Positions 1-8,208 of a stretch of 22,958 nt of DNA are shown piece by piece. A program made the position numbers and the translations under genes. Below the pieces are notes generated by a model. It saw only the letters and a list, made by a program, of their open reading frames with translations, was not told where the DNA came from and did not search any database. This stretch comes from Candidatus Peribacter sp. UBA2144 (GTDB lineage Bacteria > Patescibacteriota > Gracilibacteria > Peribacterales > Peribacteraceae): contig DCXE01000086.1 in the NCBI GenBank assembly GCA_002328295.1, forward strand, positions 1 to 22,958, given 5' to 3'. Position 1 is the first letter of the stretch, and each line of letters opens with the position of its first letter.

Positions 1-4
1 ACAC

Positions 5-25
5 GTCCGCCTTCGGCGGACTTTT
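5..25 (+). terminator. Rho-independent-like terminator of an upstream gene outside the window
   Basis: A perfect 7-bp stem (GTCCGCC / GGCGGAC) with a TTC loop is followed by TTTT on the + strand. It would end transcription entering from the left edge. On the minus strand there is no T tract, so it is less convincing as the der terminator. The gene it serves is not in the window. Confidence 0.6.
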
Positions 26-118
26 GACAATTAACTTCTCATATTTTCAGAATAATGAAGTTGTTAATTGTTAAAAGCGAAGTCTCGCAAAGCGAGAATG
101 AGCGTGTTAATTGTTAAC
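26..118. repeat. Hairpin-rich heptamer repeat element (element A)
   Basis: A left arm, GACAATTAAC (26-35), pairs with GTTGTTAATTGTT (60-72) through an imperfect stem that continues inward. It is followed by a small perfect hairpin, TCTCGC-AAA-GCGAGA (83-97), and then a third copy of the repeat, GTTAATTGTTAAC (106-118), which runs into the der stop codon. The repeat unit is about TTGTTAA (7 nt). The same order (inverted arm, arm, small GC hairpin, third arm) recurs at 8209-8289 with a different heptamer. Confidence 0.6.
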
Positions 119-1454
119 TGTTTTTAGTTACCCATCTAATAGGAGATCCCTCGAACCCAAATGTACTTCTCAGGCTTTTTTCCAATGACTTAAGTTGATT
201 TAAGTGGATATTTTTCGGATTTTTGGAAAACAGAACAAATGTTGGAGGCACATCTTCTGCTTGCGTAATAAGCTTGGAAGAAGAAAGGCTTTTACTGGAT
301 GCCTCCTTTCTGAACCAATCATTTAATGCCTTCGTCGCGATTCTCCTGGTTCTGCTCTGATTTACCATTTCTATAAGATTAAAGATATTAAGGAGGTCCT
401 TCCTGGTTTCAGCGGAAACGCAAAGGAAGGGTGCGAAGGTGCAGAAGGCGAGGGAGTTTCTGGCATTCTGCATAGCAATTTCTTTCTCGGAACCGGAAAG
501 CATATCGGATTTATTAAGAAGTACAATCAACCCTTTGCCCTCCTCAATCGCAAGTCGAGCGATTCTTTTATCCTGTTTGCTAACTGGCTCAGTTGCCTCA
601 ATTACAAGTACAGCAATATCAGAATGTTCTAAAGACTGAATACTTCTTAAATATGCATATGTTTCTATTCCTTTATCTGTACTCTTACTTCTTTTAATAC
701 CTGCGGTATCCACAAAGATATATTCCTGATCATGGTACTTGATGGAAATATCAACGGAGTCACGTGTTGTACCGGGCACTTCCGATACAAGAAGCTGAGA
801 AGTTGTTTGTTGCTTTTCGGACATGAAGGCATTTACCAGGGAACTTTTGCCAACATTGGGTTTGCCGATTATTGCTATTCTAGGTTTTAGGTCACAGGTT
901 TCAGGTTTCAGGTTATCCTCTTTATTAAAGTTAAGGTCAGTTAGCTTATCTACAACAATATTATTAAGCTCCTCGACTCCCATAGCATGCATTGCGCTAA
1001 CCGGTACTATTTCGTCTGCAATATCAAGCGCGTAATACTCTGGAAGAATCTCGTCAATGATCGAAGTGTCGTCGCATTTGGTCAGAACAATAATCACAGG
1101 TACATGCGACTGTCTTTTCTTCCTCAAATCTTCAATAATTTCAAAGTCACTTGAGGTCAGATCTTCTCGTGAATTGATTGTAAACAAAATCAAATCAGAA
1201 TTCTCTAGAGCTATTGTGGATTGAACCTGAACGTCATCTTCAAACTCATGATCTTTGGATCCTCCTCCCATTCCACCGGTATCAATAAGCAAAAAGTCCA
1301 ACTGGTCAGTCTCAACTTTGCCTGCTACTTGATCTCTAGTGGTTCCCGGCACGTCAGAAACAATCGCTTTTCTATGTCCTACAAGGCGATTGAACAGCGT
1401 AGATTTACCTGTATTGGGTCTTCCGATTATTGCGACTGTTGGTAGTCTGGCCAT
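114..1454 (-). CDS. der: Ribosome biogenesis GTPase Der (EngA), tandem G domains
   Basis: Der is a double GTPase that acts in 50S subunit assembly. The 446-aa product, close to the usual family length, shows two G domains. The first has GRPNTGKST (family consensus GRPNVGKST), DTGGMGGG and TKCD (consensus NKxD). The second has GKPNVGKSS, DTAGIKRS and NKSD. A KH-like C-terminal domain ends in RWVTKNS. The open frame extends 18 codons upstream, but the ATG of MARLPTVAIIGRPN is chosen because the domain begins there and a -10 hexamer TATACT lies 10 nt upstream, making the mRNA nearly leaderless. The linker between the G domains is encoded by about five heptamer repeats (see the separate repeat entry). 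The gene is divergent from leuS. The stop codon lies in the repeat element at 26-118. Confidence 0.96.
   Translation of the reverse strand: MARLPTVAIIGRPNTGKSTLFNRLVGHRKAIVSDVPGTTRDQVAGKVETDQLDFLLIDTGGMGGGSKDHEFEDDVQVQSTIALENSDLILFTINSREDLTSSDFEIIEDLRKKRQSHVPVIIVLTKCDDTSIIDEILPEYYALDIADEIVPVSAMHAMGVEELNNIVVDKLTDLNFNKEDNLKPETCDLKPRIAIIGKPNVGKSSLVNAFMSEKQQTTSQLLVSEVPGTTRDSVDISIKYHDQEYIFVDTAGIKRSKSTDKGIETYAYLRSIQSLEHSDIAVLVIEATEPVSKQDKRIARLAIEEGKGLIVLLNKSDMLSGSEKEIAMQNARNSLAFCTFAPFLCVSAETRKDLLNIFNLIEMVNQSRTRRIATKALNDWFRKEASSKSLSSSKLITQAEDVPPTFVLFSKNPKNIHLNQLKSLEKSLRSTFGFEGSPIRWVTKNS
886..919 (-). repeat. Heptamer tandem repeat inside the der G1-G2 linker
   Basis: On the coding strand the DNA reads as consecutive 7-mers AACCTGA, AACCTGA, AACCTGT, GACCTAA, AACCTAG. 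They encode the linker residues NLKPETCDLKPR between the two GTPase domains. The period of seven does not match codon periodicity, so this is a DNA-level repeat tolerated in a linker and not a protein repeat. Confidence 0.65.
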
Positions 1455-1464
1455 CGAGAGGAAA

Positions 1465-1470
1465 AGTATA
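1465..1470 (-). promoter_or_regulatory. der -10 element (near-leaderless promoter)
   Basis: The minus strand reads TATACT, followed by 10 nt and then the der ATG at 1454. Initiation 6-8 nt downstream of the hexamer would leave a 5' leader of only 2-4 nt. There is no good -35 match and no Shine-Dalgarno sequence. Confidence 0.5.
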
Positions 1471-1514
1471 TCACATTTGATGCACTTTAAAAGGAAAACA
1501 GGTACCATTTACGC

Positions 1515-3932
1515 ATGAAAGCCGAATTCAACCCATCAGAAATCGAAGCCAAATGGCAGAAGAAATGGGAGGAGGAGAAGGTGTACGAGACAGACTTCAA
1601 AAAAACTAAGGATCCTTATTACTGTCTTACTATGTTCCCGTATCCAAGCGGAGCGAGGCTTCACGTGGGGCATTGGTATATGTACAGCGTTCCGGATTCA
1701 TTCAGCAGATTCCAGAAAATGAGGGGCAAGGATGTTTTTCATCCAATGGGATTTGATGCTTTTGGACTCCCTGCAGAGAATTTCGCAATCAGTACAGGAA
1801 CACCTCCTGCAAAATCAACCGAAGAAAATGTTGGGGTTATGATTGAACAGTTCAAGCGCATGGGATGCATGTATGATTGGAGCAAAGCCCTAAATACTTC
1901 CGAGCCTGATTATTACAGATGGACTCAATGGTTGTTCCTTAAAATGTTCGAGAAGAATCTGGCTTACAAAAAAGATGGCAACGTAAACTTCTGCCCGGGT
2001 TGCCAGACAGTTCTTGCAAATGAGCAAGTTTGGGATGGAAAGTGTGAAAGATGCGAATCTGAAGTTACGCAGAAGCCTCTTGCTCAGTGGTACTGGAAAA
2101 TTACAGATTATTCAGATCGTCTCTTAGAGGGTTTAGATAATATTGAATGGCCTGAAAAAACTAAGATGATGCAAAAAAACTGGATAGGAAAAAAACAGGG
2201 GATTGATATTCATTATGAAATTGAGGGATGCGAAGACGAAATTGTTTGTTTCACAACACGACCGGATACAAACTTTGGGGCTACGTTCATTGTTCTTGCC
2301 CCTGAACACGAGTTTGCAAAGAAGATAATTGATGGAGATCTGAAGTCAGACCATAAGAAGGAAGTTGCTGATTACATTAAGAAATCACTGAACAAAACTG
2401 AATTGGAGCGTCAGGAGGAAGGCAAAAAGAAAACAGGAGCTTTCACAGGCTATTACGCATTAAATAATCTCAACGGAAAGAAGATGCCAATATGGGTTTC
2501 TGACTTTGTATTAGCGGGTTTTGGGACCGGAGCAGTAGTTGGAGTTCCGGGTCATGATGTAAGAGATTTTGAATTTGCAGATACTTACGATCTAGAAGTT
2601 ATAAGGGTTGTTGTTGCATCTGACGGGGATGACTCTCCAATTACGAAGCTTGAACAAGTTCAAGAGGCTGAGGGTACTATGATTAACTCAGGTTTCTTGG
2701 ATGGAATGAATATTCATGATGCTACTCAGAAAGTAATGGATCATATGGTTGAAAAAGGATGGGGCAAGCGAGTTACTTCTTACAGACTCCGTGACTGGCT
2801 TGTATCTCGCCAAAGATATTGGGGCTCCCTTATTCCAATTGTTTATGATCCGGATGGAAAAGCACACCCTGTTCCCGAGGAACACTTGCCTTGGAAAATT
2901 CCAACTGATGTAGAGTTTAAGCCAACGGGTACTTCGCCTATTGCAAAATCCAAAGAACTTAAAAAGCGAGTCGAAAAGATATTTGGAAAAGGCTGGACTC
3001 CGGAAGTAGATACGATGGATACATTTGTATGTTCGAGCTTTTATCAGTTCAGATTCCTTGCAGAGAACAGCCAAAAAGAATTTGTTCCAAAGACGATAGA
3101 AAAGAAGTGGATGCCGGTTGATATGTACATCGGCGGACCGGAGCATGCGTGCATGCACTTGATATATGCAAGGTTTGTGACGATGGCACTAAAAGATTTT
3201 GGATACGTGTCTGTAGATGAGCCGTTCCAGAGACTATTCCATCAGGGACTTATTACCCACAAAGGTGCGAAGATGAGCAAGAGCAAAGGAAACGTTGTGA
3301 GTCCGGATGAGTTTGTGGAGAAATACGGAAGTGATGTCTTCAGGTTGTACATGATGTTCATGGGTCCGTTTGCAGATGGAGGAGACTGGAATGATACAGG
3401 GATAAAGGGGCCGGATAGATTTGCCAAAAAGGCGTATAAGAAAATTGCTCAGAGTAAATTTGGTGAACAGAGTAAGGCGCTTACTGTAGGGCTAAACAGG
3501 ACTATCAAGAAATGTACAGAAGAGATGGAAGCACTCAGATTCAATACTGCAATATCAGCGCTTATGGAGTTTTTGAATTTGACTGAAAAAGAGGGGACCT
3601 CACAAGAGTCAGCTGAAACTTTTGTAAAACTTCTAGCACCATTAGCTCCGCATCTGGCAGAAGAGCTCTGGGAAAGCTTAGGTGGCAAAGGATTTGTTGT
3701 AGAGCAGGAGTGGCCGAAGTTTGATCCTAAGTTGATTCAGTCAGACACGGTTACTATCGCAGTGCAGGTTAACGGTAAACTCAGAGGTGACTTCGAAGCT
3801 GACTCAGGTGTGTCCGAAAAAGATGCAATCTCTAAAGCAAAAGAAGTAGAGAACGTTAAAAGGTTTATTGAAGGTAACAAAATCAATAAAGAAATTTACG
3901 TCGAAGGGAAGTTGGTGAGTTTTGTTGTTTAA
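1515..3932 (+). CDS. leuS: Leucine--tRNA ligase
   Basis: LeuRS is a class I aminoacyl-tRNA synthetase that charges tRNA-Leu. The 805-aa protein has the HIGH-type motif HVGH at residues 50-53, the KMSKS motif at 586-590, a zinc-binding insertion (CPGCQTV...CERCESE) near residue 160, and an editing CP1 domain with FTTRPDTNFGATF. The anticodon-binding and C-terminal domains are present (LAPLAPHLAEELWE, VQVNGKLRG). Length and domain order are normal for bacterial LeuRS. There is no Shine-Dalgarno; a weak -10-like TACCAT (1503-1508) lies 6 nt before the ATG. The gene is convergent with the next one: its TAA (3930-3932) directly abuts the opposing TAA with no spacer. Confidence 0.98.
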   Translation: MKAEFNPSEIEAKWQKKWEEEKVYETDFKKTKDPYYCLTMFPYPSGARLHVGHWYMYSVPDSFSRFQKMRGKDVFHPMGFDAFGLPAENFAISTGTPPAKSTEENVGVMIEQFKRMGCMYDWSKALNTSEPDYYRWTQWLFLKMFEKNLAYKKDGNVNFCPGCQTVLANEQVWDGKCERCESEVTQKPLAQWYWKITDYSDRLLEGLDNIEWPEKTKMMQKNWIGKKQGIDIHYEIEGCEDEIVCFTTRPDTNFGATFIVLAPEHEFAKKIIDGDLKSDHKKEVADYIKKSLNKTELERQEEGKKKTGAFTGYYALNNLNGKKMPIWVSDFVLAGFGTGAVVGVPGHDVRDFEFADTYDLEVIRVVVASDGDDSPITKLEQVQEAEGTMINSGFLDGMNIHDATQKVMDHMVEKGWGKRVTSYRLRDWLVSRQRYWGSLIPIVYDPDGKAHPVPEEHLPWKIPTDVEFKPTGTSPIAKSKELKKRVEKIFGKGWTPEVDTMDTFVCSSFYQFRFLAENSQKEFVPKTIEKKWMPVDMYIGGPEHACMHLIYARFVTMALKDFGYVSVDEPFQRLFHQGLITHKGAKMSKSKGNVVSPDEFVEKYGSDVFRLYMMFMGPFADGGDWNDTGIKGPDRFAKKAYKKIAQSKFGEQSKALTVGLNRTIKKCTEEMEALRFNTAISALMEFLNLTEKEGTSQESAETFVKLLAPLAPHLAEELWESLGGKGFVVEQEWPKFDPKLIQSDTVTIAVQVNGKLRGDFEADSGVSEKDAISKAKEVENVKRFIEGNKINKEIYVEGKLVSFVV

Positions 3933-4667
3933 TTAGGGATTAATGAATTGAGATAAGTCTGGAATCGGATATCGTTTATCATTTGCACCCGGTGAAATAT
4001 ATTGGTCTTTAATGCTTTGCGATGGGTATGCAATGACAGCGCCTCTGTGTCCTTTTGCATCCAAGGGTTGTGCTTCTTTTTCTGCAACAACGTAACCTGC
4101 ATCACGAACTAACTCTGCAAGAGACTGCGGTGAGAAGCGTGCACGCGTACGATAGAATTTATTGTGACCATGTGCTTCGCACCATTTTCTTTCTAGGTTG
4201 CAATTGAATGTACCTAGAAAATCTCCAGGTGGAAATGTTTGAAGAGTGTAGTCCGCTACAGCTACAACTGCTTCATGCTGCTCCTGCCTTAGACGCTCTA
4301 AAGTTTCTGTTGCCTGCTCTGGTTCCATGAGGCACAAAACATAAGAAATATTGATCAGGTCATATATTGCTCGTGTATGGCCATAGATGTTGGAAGATTG
4401 AACAACACTAACTCCGAAATCAATGGGGGGTTTTGTAATAGTTTCTTTGTCAAAAAGATGAAGATTATCGAAATTACGGAGTTTATAAGGAAGCTGAGAT
4501 CGTGATACTCCTTCATGACCGCTTCCGAAATCAAGAATCATTAGTGAATGTCTGATTTGTCTCATTAACGCAAGTACATCGTTCCACATTTGTTCAAGGT
4601 TACAAAGAGCACTGTTATGCAGGCCGGGAGTATCAAGCTTTAATGTTTCAGGGGGGCGAAGACGCAT
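3933..4667 (-). CDS. Class I SAM-dependent methyltransferase-like protein, target unknown
   Basis: The 244-aa protein has a Rossmann methyltransferase signature: motif I LMILDFGSGHEG near residue 45, an acidic strand end (HLFDKE), and a C-terminal LAELVRDAGYVVAEKEA pattern seen in many class I methyltransferases (a loss-of-helix then beta-strand region around residues 185-205). I cannot assign a substrate. It is preceded by one of the clearest promoters in the window, TTGACT-16 nt-TATTAT, whose -10 ends just 6 nt before the ATG, so a leaderless transcript is expected. Its stop abuts that of leuS. It faces away from dnaG across a 120-bp AT-rich divergent promoter region. Confidence 0.75.
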   Translation of the reverse strand: MRLRPPETLKLDTPGLHNSALCNLEQMWNDVLALMRQIRHSLMILDFGSGHEGVSRSQLPYKLRNFDNLHLFDKETITKPPIDFGVSVVQSSNIYGHTRAIYDLINISYVLCLMEPEQATETLERLRQEQHEAVVAVADYTLQTFPPGDFLGTFNCNLERKWCEAHGHNKFYRTRARFSPQSLAELVRDAGYVVAEKEAQPLDAKGHRGAVIAYPSQSIKDQYISPGANDKRYPIPDLSQFINP

Positions 4668-4673
4668 TGGTAT

Positions 4674-4701
4674 ATAATACTAGTAAAATAGAGATAGTCA
4701 A
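4674..4701 (-). promoter_or_regulatory. Leaderless promoter of the 3933-4667 methyltransferase
   Basis: On the minus strand, -35 TTGACT (4696-4701), a 16-nt spacer and -10 TATTAT (4674-4679) end 6 nt before the ATG at 4667. Transcription would begin at or within a base or two of the start codon. Confidence 0.65.
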
Positions 4702-4761
4702 TTACAAGAATAAATATTATAACAAGCGGCATAATAAATACCATTGATGGGTCAATTGGTT

Positions 4762-4767
4762 TATAAT
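4762..4767 (+). promoter_or_regulatory. dnaG -10 element
   Basis: A consensus TATAAT lies 20 nt upstream of the dnaG ATG. No convincing -35 hexamer is present at 16-18 nt. The predicted leader (about 13 nt) contains no Shine-Dalgarno sequence. Confidence 0.5.
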
Positions 4768-4787
4768 AGTCGCCCACATCCGCCATT

Positions 4788-6551
4788 ATGACTCCTGCTT
4801 TAGACCCTGTTACAGATATAAAGGCTCGTCTCCCCATCGAGGAACTGGTAGGCCAATACTGCCAGGTTAAGAAAAAAGGGCGTCAGTTTGTTGCGCTTTG
4901 TCCATTCCACAACGATACAAAGCCAAGTTTGCAGATTTCACCGGACAAAGGAATTGCTTATTGCTTCGCATGCCAGACCGGAGGGGATATCTTCAGTTTT
5001 TATCAGGCTATCGAGGGAGTTGACTTCAGACAAGCTATCAAAGACCTGGCCGAGAAAACAGGTGTTACATTAGAAGGTTTCCAAAAAGGGGAGACTGTAA
5101 AGAAAGACGAGAAAGATAGGTTGAAGGAATGCCTGAAAGAAGTTCAGGCCTTTTATATAAAAAATTTGAAGGAATCCAAAATTGCGGTTGAATATCTTAA
5201 GTCTCGCAAGATGGATCCTAAACTTGCAAAAGAATTCGGGCTTGGCTTTGCCCCCGACTCGTTTTCCGATACTTACCAGCATCTGCTTAAAAAAGGATTC
5301 AGTAGAAAAGAAATTCTGGATGCGGGGCTTGGAATACAGAAAGATTTAAAGGAGGGAAAAATCTACGATCGATTCAGAAACAGAATTATGTTTCCCATCA
5401 TAGACCATCGCGGAGACATAGTTGGATTTGGAGGCAGAACTATCGGTGAAGATGATGCCAAGTATATAAATTCATCCGAAGGCCCCATTTACAATAAATC
5501 CCGGGTTCTTTATGGACTTTATCACGCCAAGGAAGCAATCAGAGAATCCAAGGCTGTAGTACTCGTAGAGGGCTACTTCGATGTGATTGCATGTCATCAG
5601 ATTGGAGTAAAGAATACTGTAGCGGTTAGTGGCACAGCGCTTACCGAAGAACACGCAAAAATGCTCAGGCGTTACGCAGAAAAAATCATCTTGTGCCTAG
5701 ATCAAGATCAGGCTGGTAAAGATGCGGCGGAGAGATCTTTCATGCTTTGTAAAATGCAAGAACTGCAGATTAATTCAGTAATTCTTAATCACAAAGATCC
5801 GGACGAAGCAGCAAATAAGGATCCTAAGGGCCTTAAAAAGTCTTTATCGAATGGAGGCGTGCCATACATGGATGCCGTATTGGATGATATAAAAAAACTG
5901 GATGTAACTTCAACAGAAGGAAAGCACGAGGGGCTTAAAAGGCTTTTGCCTCTGCTTGATTCTATAAAAAGCGCTGTTGAGAAAGAGCATGAGATGAAGC
6001 GTTCGGCAAATGCTTTGGGTGCAACTCCTTCAACTTTCAAAGAAGATTTGGAAAAATTCTCAGCTCAAAATGAGTTAACAGAAGCTTCTGTTCCGTTAGA
6101 ACACGGTGAACATAGGCCCGAAATATTTTCCAGAATGGAAATTGCCTTGGGATTGTTTCTGATTTACCCAGAACATAGTGAGTATCTTTCCGAACTAATA
6201 CCTCCAGATGCTGGTTTCGCAAAATCGGTTTACGAAACTATCAAAAAAATTCCGGAAAATACAAAAGATATTTCTCTGGAAACTTTGGATTTACCTGAAG
6301 AAGAAAAAGAAAGAGCCGGAATACTTCTGCTTTTTTGCGAGCACCACGGACTTACAGAGTGGTCGGATGGCCTGGCATCCCGCGAGTTGCATTCGAATTT
6401 AATAAGAGCCAATCAGGAAACCGTAAAGCGTAAACAAAAGGAGATTACTGCACAGCTTCTAATTGCAAATCGTGAAGGCAAGGAAAGCGATGCCGCGGCA
6501 CTCATGAATCAATACAGCCAAATACTTAAGCTTGCGAAAATGGCCAATTGA
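4788..6551 (+). CDS. dnaG: DNA primase DnaG
   Basis: DnaG synthesises RNA primers at the replication fork. The 587-aa protein begins with a CHC2-type zinc domain (CPFH at 38-41, CFAC at 59-62). It continues with the catalytic core and a TOPRIM domain with VEGYFDV near residue 260 and the metal-binding LDQDQAGKDAA near 304. A helical C-terminal region, presumably binding the replicative helicase, is more divergent. Length is typical. It is followed by rpoD, matching the core of the classical rpsU-dnaG-rpoD operon, but 170 bp containing an inverted 9-mer repeat and a separate rpoD promoter intervene. The TGA stop confirms that TGA is not reassigned here. Confidence 0.97.
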   Translation: MTPALDPVTDIKARLPIEELVGQYCQVKKKGRQFVALCPFHNDTKPSLQISPDKGIAYCFACQTGGDIFSFYQAIEGVDFRQAIKDLAEKTGVTLEGFQKGETVKKDEKDRLKECLKEVQAFYIKNLKESKIAVEYLKSRKMDPKLAKEFGLGFAPDSFSDTYQHLLKKGFSRKEILDAGLGIQKDLKEGKIYDRFRNRIMFPIIDHRGDIVGFGGRTIGEDDAKYINSSEGPIYNKSRVLYGLYHAKEAIRESKAVVLVEGYFDVIACHQIGVKNTVAVSGTALTEEHAKMLRRYAEKIILCLDQDQAGKDAAERSFMLCKMQELQINSVILNHKDPDEAANKDPKGLKKSLSNGGVPYMDAVLDDIKKLDVTSTEGKHEGLKRLLPLLDSIKSAVEKEHEMKRSANALGATPSTFKEDLEKFSAQNELTEASVPLEHGEHRPEIFSRMEIALGLFLIYPEHSEYLSELIPPDAGFAKSVYETIKKIPENTKDISLETLDLPEEEKERAGILLLFCEHHGLTEWSDGLASRELHSNLIRANQETVKRKQKEITAQLLIANREGKESDAAALMNQYSQILKLAKMAN

Positions 6552-6660
6552 GAGGAAGCAGAGGAATCAGAAGAAGCAGAAGAACCAGAAGAGTAAATCT
6601 TCAGATTCTGTTTTGACATAGTCCTCTGTTTCTTCTGCTTCTTCTGACTCTTCTGTTTCT
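6552..6660. repeat. Inverted 9-mer repeat hairpin between dnaG and rpoD (element B)
   Basis: The left arm (about 6552-6593) is made of purine 9-mers such as GAATCAGAA, GAAGCAGAA and GAACCAGAA. The right arm (about 6623-6660) is its near-perfect reverse complement (TTCTGCTTC, TTCTGACTC, TTCTGTTTC). A loop of about 30 nt separates them. The RNA could form a stem of more than 30 bp directly after the dnaG stop, followed by a T-rich stretch (6666-6674). It may attenuate read-through from dnaG to rpoD. Confidence 0.7.
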
Positions 6661-6685
6661 TTTACCTTTTTTTTCAAAGTAACGC

Positions 6686-6713
6686 TTGTTGTTAGCTAAA
6701 ATATGCCTATACT
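6686..6713 (+). promoter_or_regulatory. Leaderless promoter of rpoD
   Basis: -35 TTGTTG (6686-6691), a 16-nt spacer and -10 TATACT (6708-6713) end 8 nt before the ATG at 6722. This implies a 5' leader of roughly 0-2 nt. The position also argues for the ATG at 6722 over the upstream start at 6686, which would lie inside the promoter. Confidence 0.65.
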
Positions 6714-6721
6714 CCTCCAGT

Positions 6722-8200
6722 ATGGCTTCACATCCGCGCAAATTCATCGTACAACCGACAGATGATGACCTAAAAAAATTCCCAGAGGCGGTAACACATC
6801 TTATTAAGAAAGGCCGAGAACAGAGATATGTAACGCATCAGGAGGTGATGGGAGCGGTTCCCACAGCAGAAGAAAATATCGATTTGCTCGATGATATATA
6901 TACGCTTCTGGTAGATCTGGGTATCCAAGTCATAGATGTTAAAGATGCTCTAATATGGGAGAAGCAGGGAAAACAGGCGCTGGACATACCGGAACCAACT
7001 CAGGATCTAACGGAAGTAGCTTCCTTTGGCGATGGTGATGATGCGGAGGAGGAAGAGGAAGAAGAAAGCGGAAAGGCAACAGAGAATGCCGTATCGAAAG
7101 TGGGGAAGGACGATGAAGAAGCTTTGGATGTTATTGCTACTGCCGGTATTGCAATCGACGAAAAAGATTTAACCGAGGAAGAGAAAACAAAAAGAAGACG
7201 AGAAAGAGAAGTTGATCTTCTGGAAATCTCTAACGACTCGGTCAGGATGTACTTATCCGAGATTGGACGAGTACCTCTTATTGATGCGAAGAAAGAAGTT
7301 GAGCTTGCAAGAAGAATAAGAAAGGGCGATGCGTCTGCAAAGCAACAATTAGCTGAGGCAAACCTGAGGTTGGTTGTTTCCATTGCAAAGAAATATATTG
7401 GACGAGGCTTAAGTTTCCTGGATCTAATTCAGGAGGGAAACATAGGACTCTTTCGTGCGGTTGAGAAGTTTGATCCAGAGAGGGGATTTAAGTTTTCTAC
7501 TTATGCGACGTGGTGGATCAGGCAGGCAATCACTAGAGCGATTGCGGACCAAGCGCGAACAATCAGAATTCCGGTGCACATGGTGGAGACAATTAATAAG
7601 CTCACACATACTCAGCGCCGTCTGGTTCAGGAGCTTGGACGTGAGCCTACTGTCGAGGAGTTGGCTGTGGAAATGGAAATGGATATAAAGAAAGTCAGGC
7701 ATATACAAAAGATCAGCCAGGATATTATTTCACTCGAGTCCCCCGTAGGTTCAGAAGAAGACAGCAAACTGGGTGACTTTATCGAGGATGAAGAAGCAAT
7801 CAATCCGTTTGATGCCACAAATAGACAGCTTAGGAAAGAGAATGTCCATGCGATGCTGGAATTCCTAACTCCTCGCGAAAGAAAGATTATCGAGATGCGA
7901 TTTGGGCTTAAAGATGGAATCGGACATACGCTGGAAGAAGTTGGAAAGGAATTTGGAGTTACACGAGAGCGAATCCGACAGATAGAAGCAAAGGTACTTC
8001 AAAAGATGAGGGATCATCCGCGTTCAATGACTATCAGAGAGCAGGGCGGTGTTCCAAAACGAGTTGGATTCTCTGCAGTTCATGCTTTCAGCCAGGGCAA
8101 GCTGTGTCCGGAATGCAGGCGTGGAAGTATGATTGAACTTGTACGCGAAGGAAGGAAGTATATGAAGTGCGATCATTGTGCATATGAATTAGCGGGATGA
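6722..8200 (+). CDS. rpoD: Primary sigma factor RpoD (sigma70) with an added C-terminal zinc ribbon
   Basis: This is the housekeeping sigma factor that directs RNA polymerase to -35/-10 promoters. The 492-aa protein has an N-terminal region ending in an acidic run (EEEEEEES), region 1.2 (DSVRMYLSEIGRVPLI), region 2 (LRLVVSIAKKYIGRG...FKFSTYATWWIRQAI), region 3, and region 4 with the helix-turn-helix EVGKEFGVTRERIRQIEAK. RpoD proteins normally stop shortly after region 4. Here about 55 extra residues follow, with CPEC (Cys462/465) and CDHC (Cys483/486), a four-cysteine zinc ribbon at the very C-terminus. The start at MASHPRK is chosen from the promoter position. The gene follows dnaG. Confidence 0.96.
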   Translation: MASHPRKFIVQPTDDDLKKFPEAVTHLIKKGREQRYVTHQEVMGAVPTAEENIDLLDDIYTLLVDLGIQVIDVKDALIWEKQGKQALDIPEPTQDLTEVASFGDGDDAEEEEEEESGKATENAVSKVGKDDEEALDVIATAGIAIDEKDLTEEEKTKRRREREVDLLEISNDSVRMYLSEIGRVPLIDAKKEVELARRIRKGDASAKQQLAEANLRLVVSIAKKYIGRGLSFLDLIQEGNIGLFRAVEKFDPERGFKFSTYATWWIRQAITRAIADQARTIRIPVHMVETINKLTHTQRRLVQELGREPTVEELAVEMEMDIKKVRHIQKISQDIISLESPVGSEEDSKLGDFIEDEEAINPFDATNRQLRKENVHAMLEFLTPRERKIIEMRFGLKDGIGHTLEEVGKEFGVTRERIRQIEAKVLQKMRDHPRSMTIREQGGVPKRVGFSAVHAFSQGKLCPECRRGSMIELVREGRKYMKCDHCAYELAG

Positions 8201-8208
8201 TTTAACTT

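Noticed and set aside
2688..3158. Long 156-aa minus-strand frame inside leuS
   Set aside because: It is a shadow of an intact, strongly conserved leuS reading frame and shows no recognisable domain.
4640..4786. Minus-strand frame from an ATG at 4786 giving a 48-aa hydrophobic peptide
   Set aside because: It lies in an AT-rich divergent promoter region, contains the strong TTGACT-16-TATTAT promoter and overlaps the start of the methyltransferase gene. Hydrophobicity is expected from the base composition.
6552..6660. CRISPR-like array between dnaG and rpoD
   Set aside because: Units are 9 nt without spacers and the arms are inverted; there are no cas genes in the window.
6549..8200. Alternative genetic code with TGA read as glycine (as in Gracilibacteria/Absconditabacteria)
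   Set aside because: dnaG and rpoD both end at TGA at the expected protein ends and no gene shows internal in-frame TGA, so the standard code applies.
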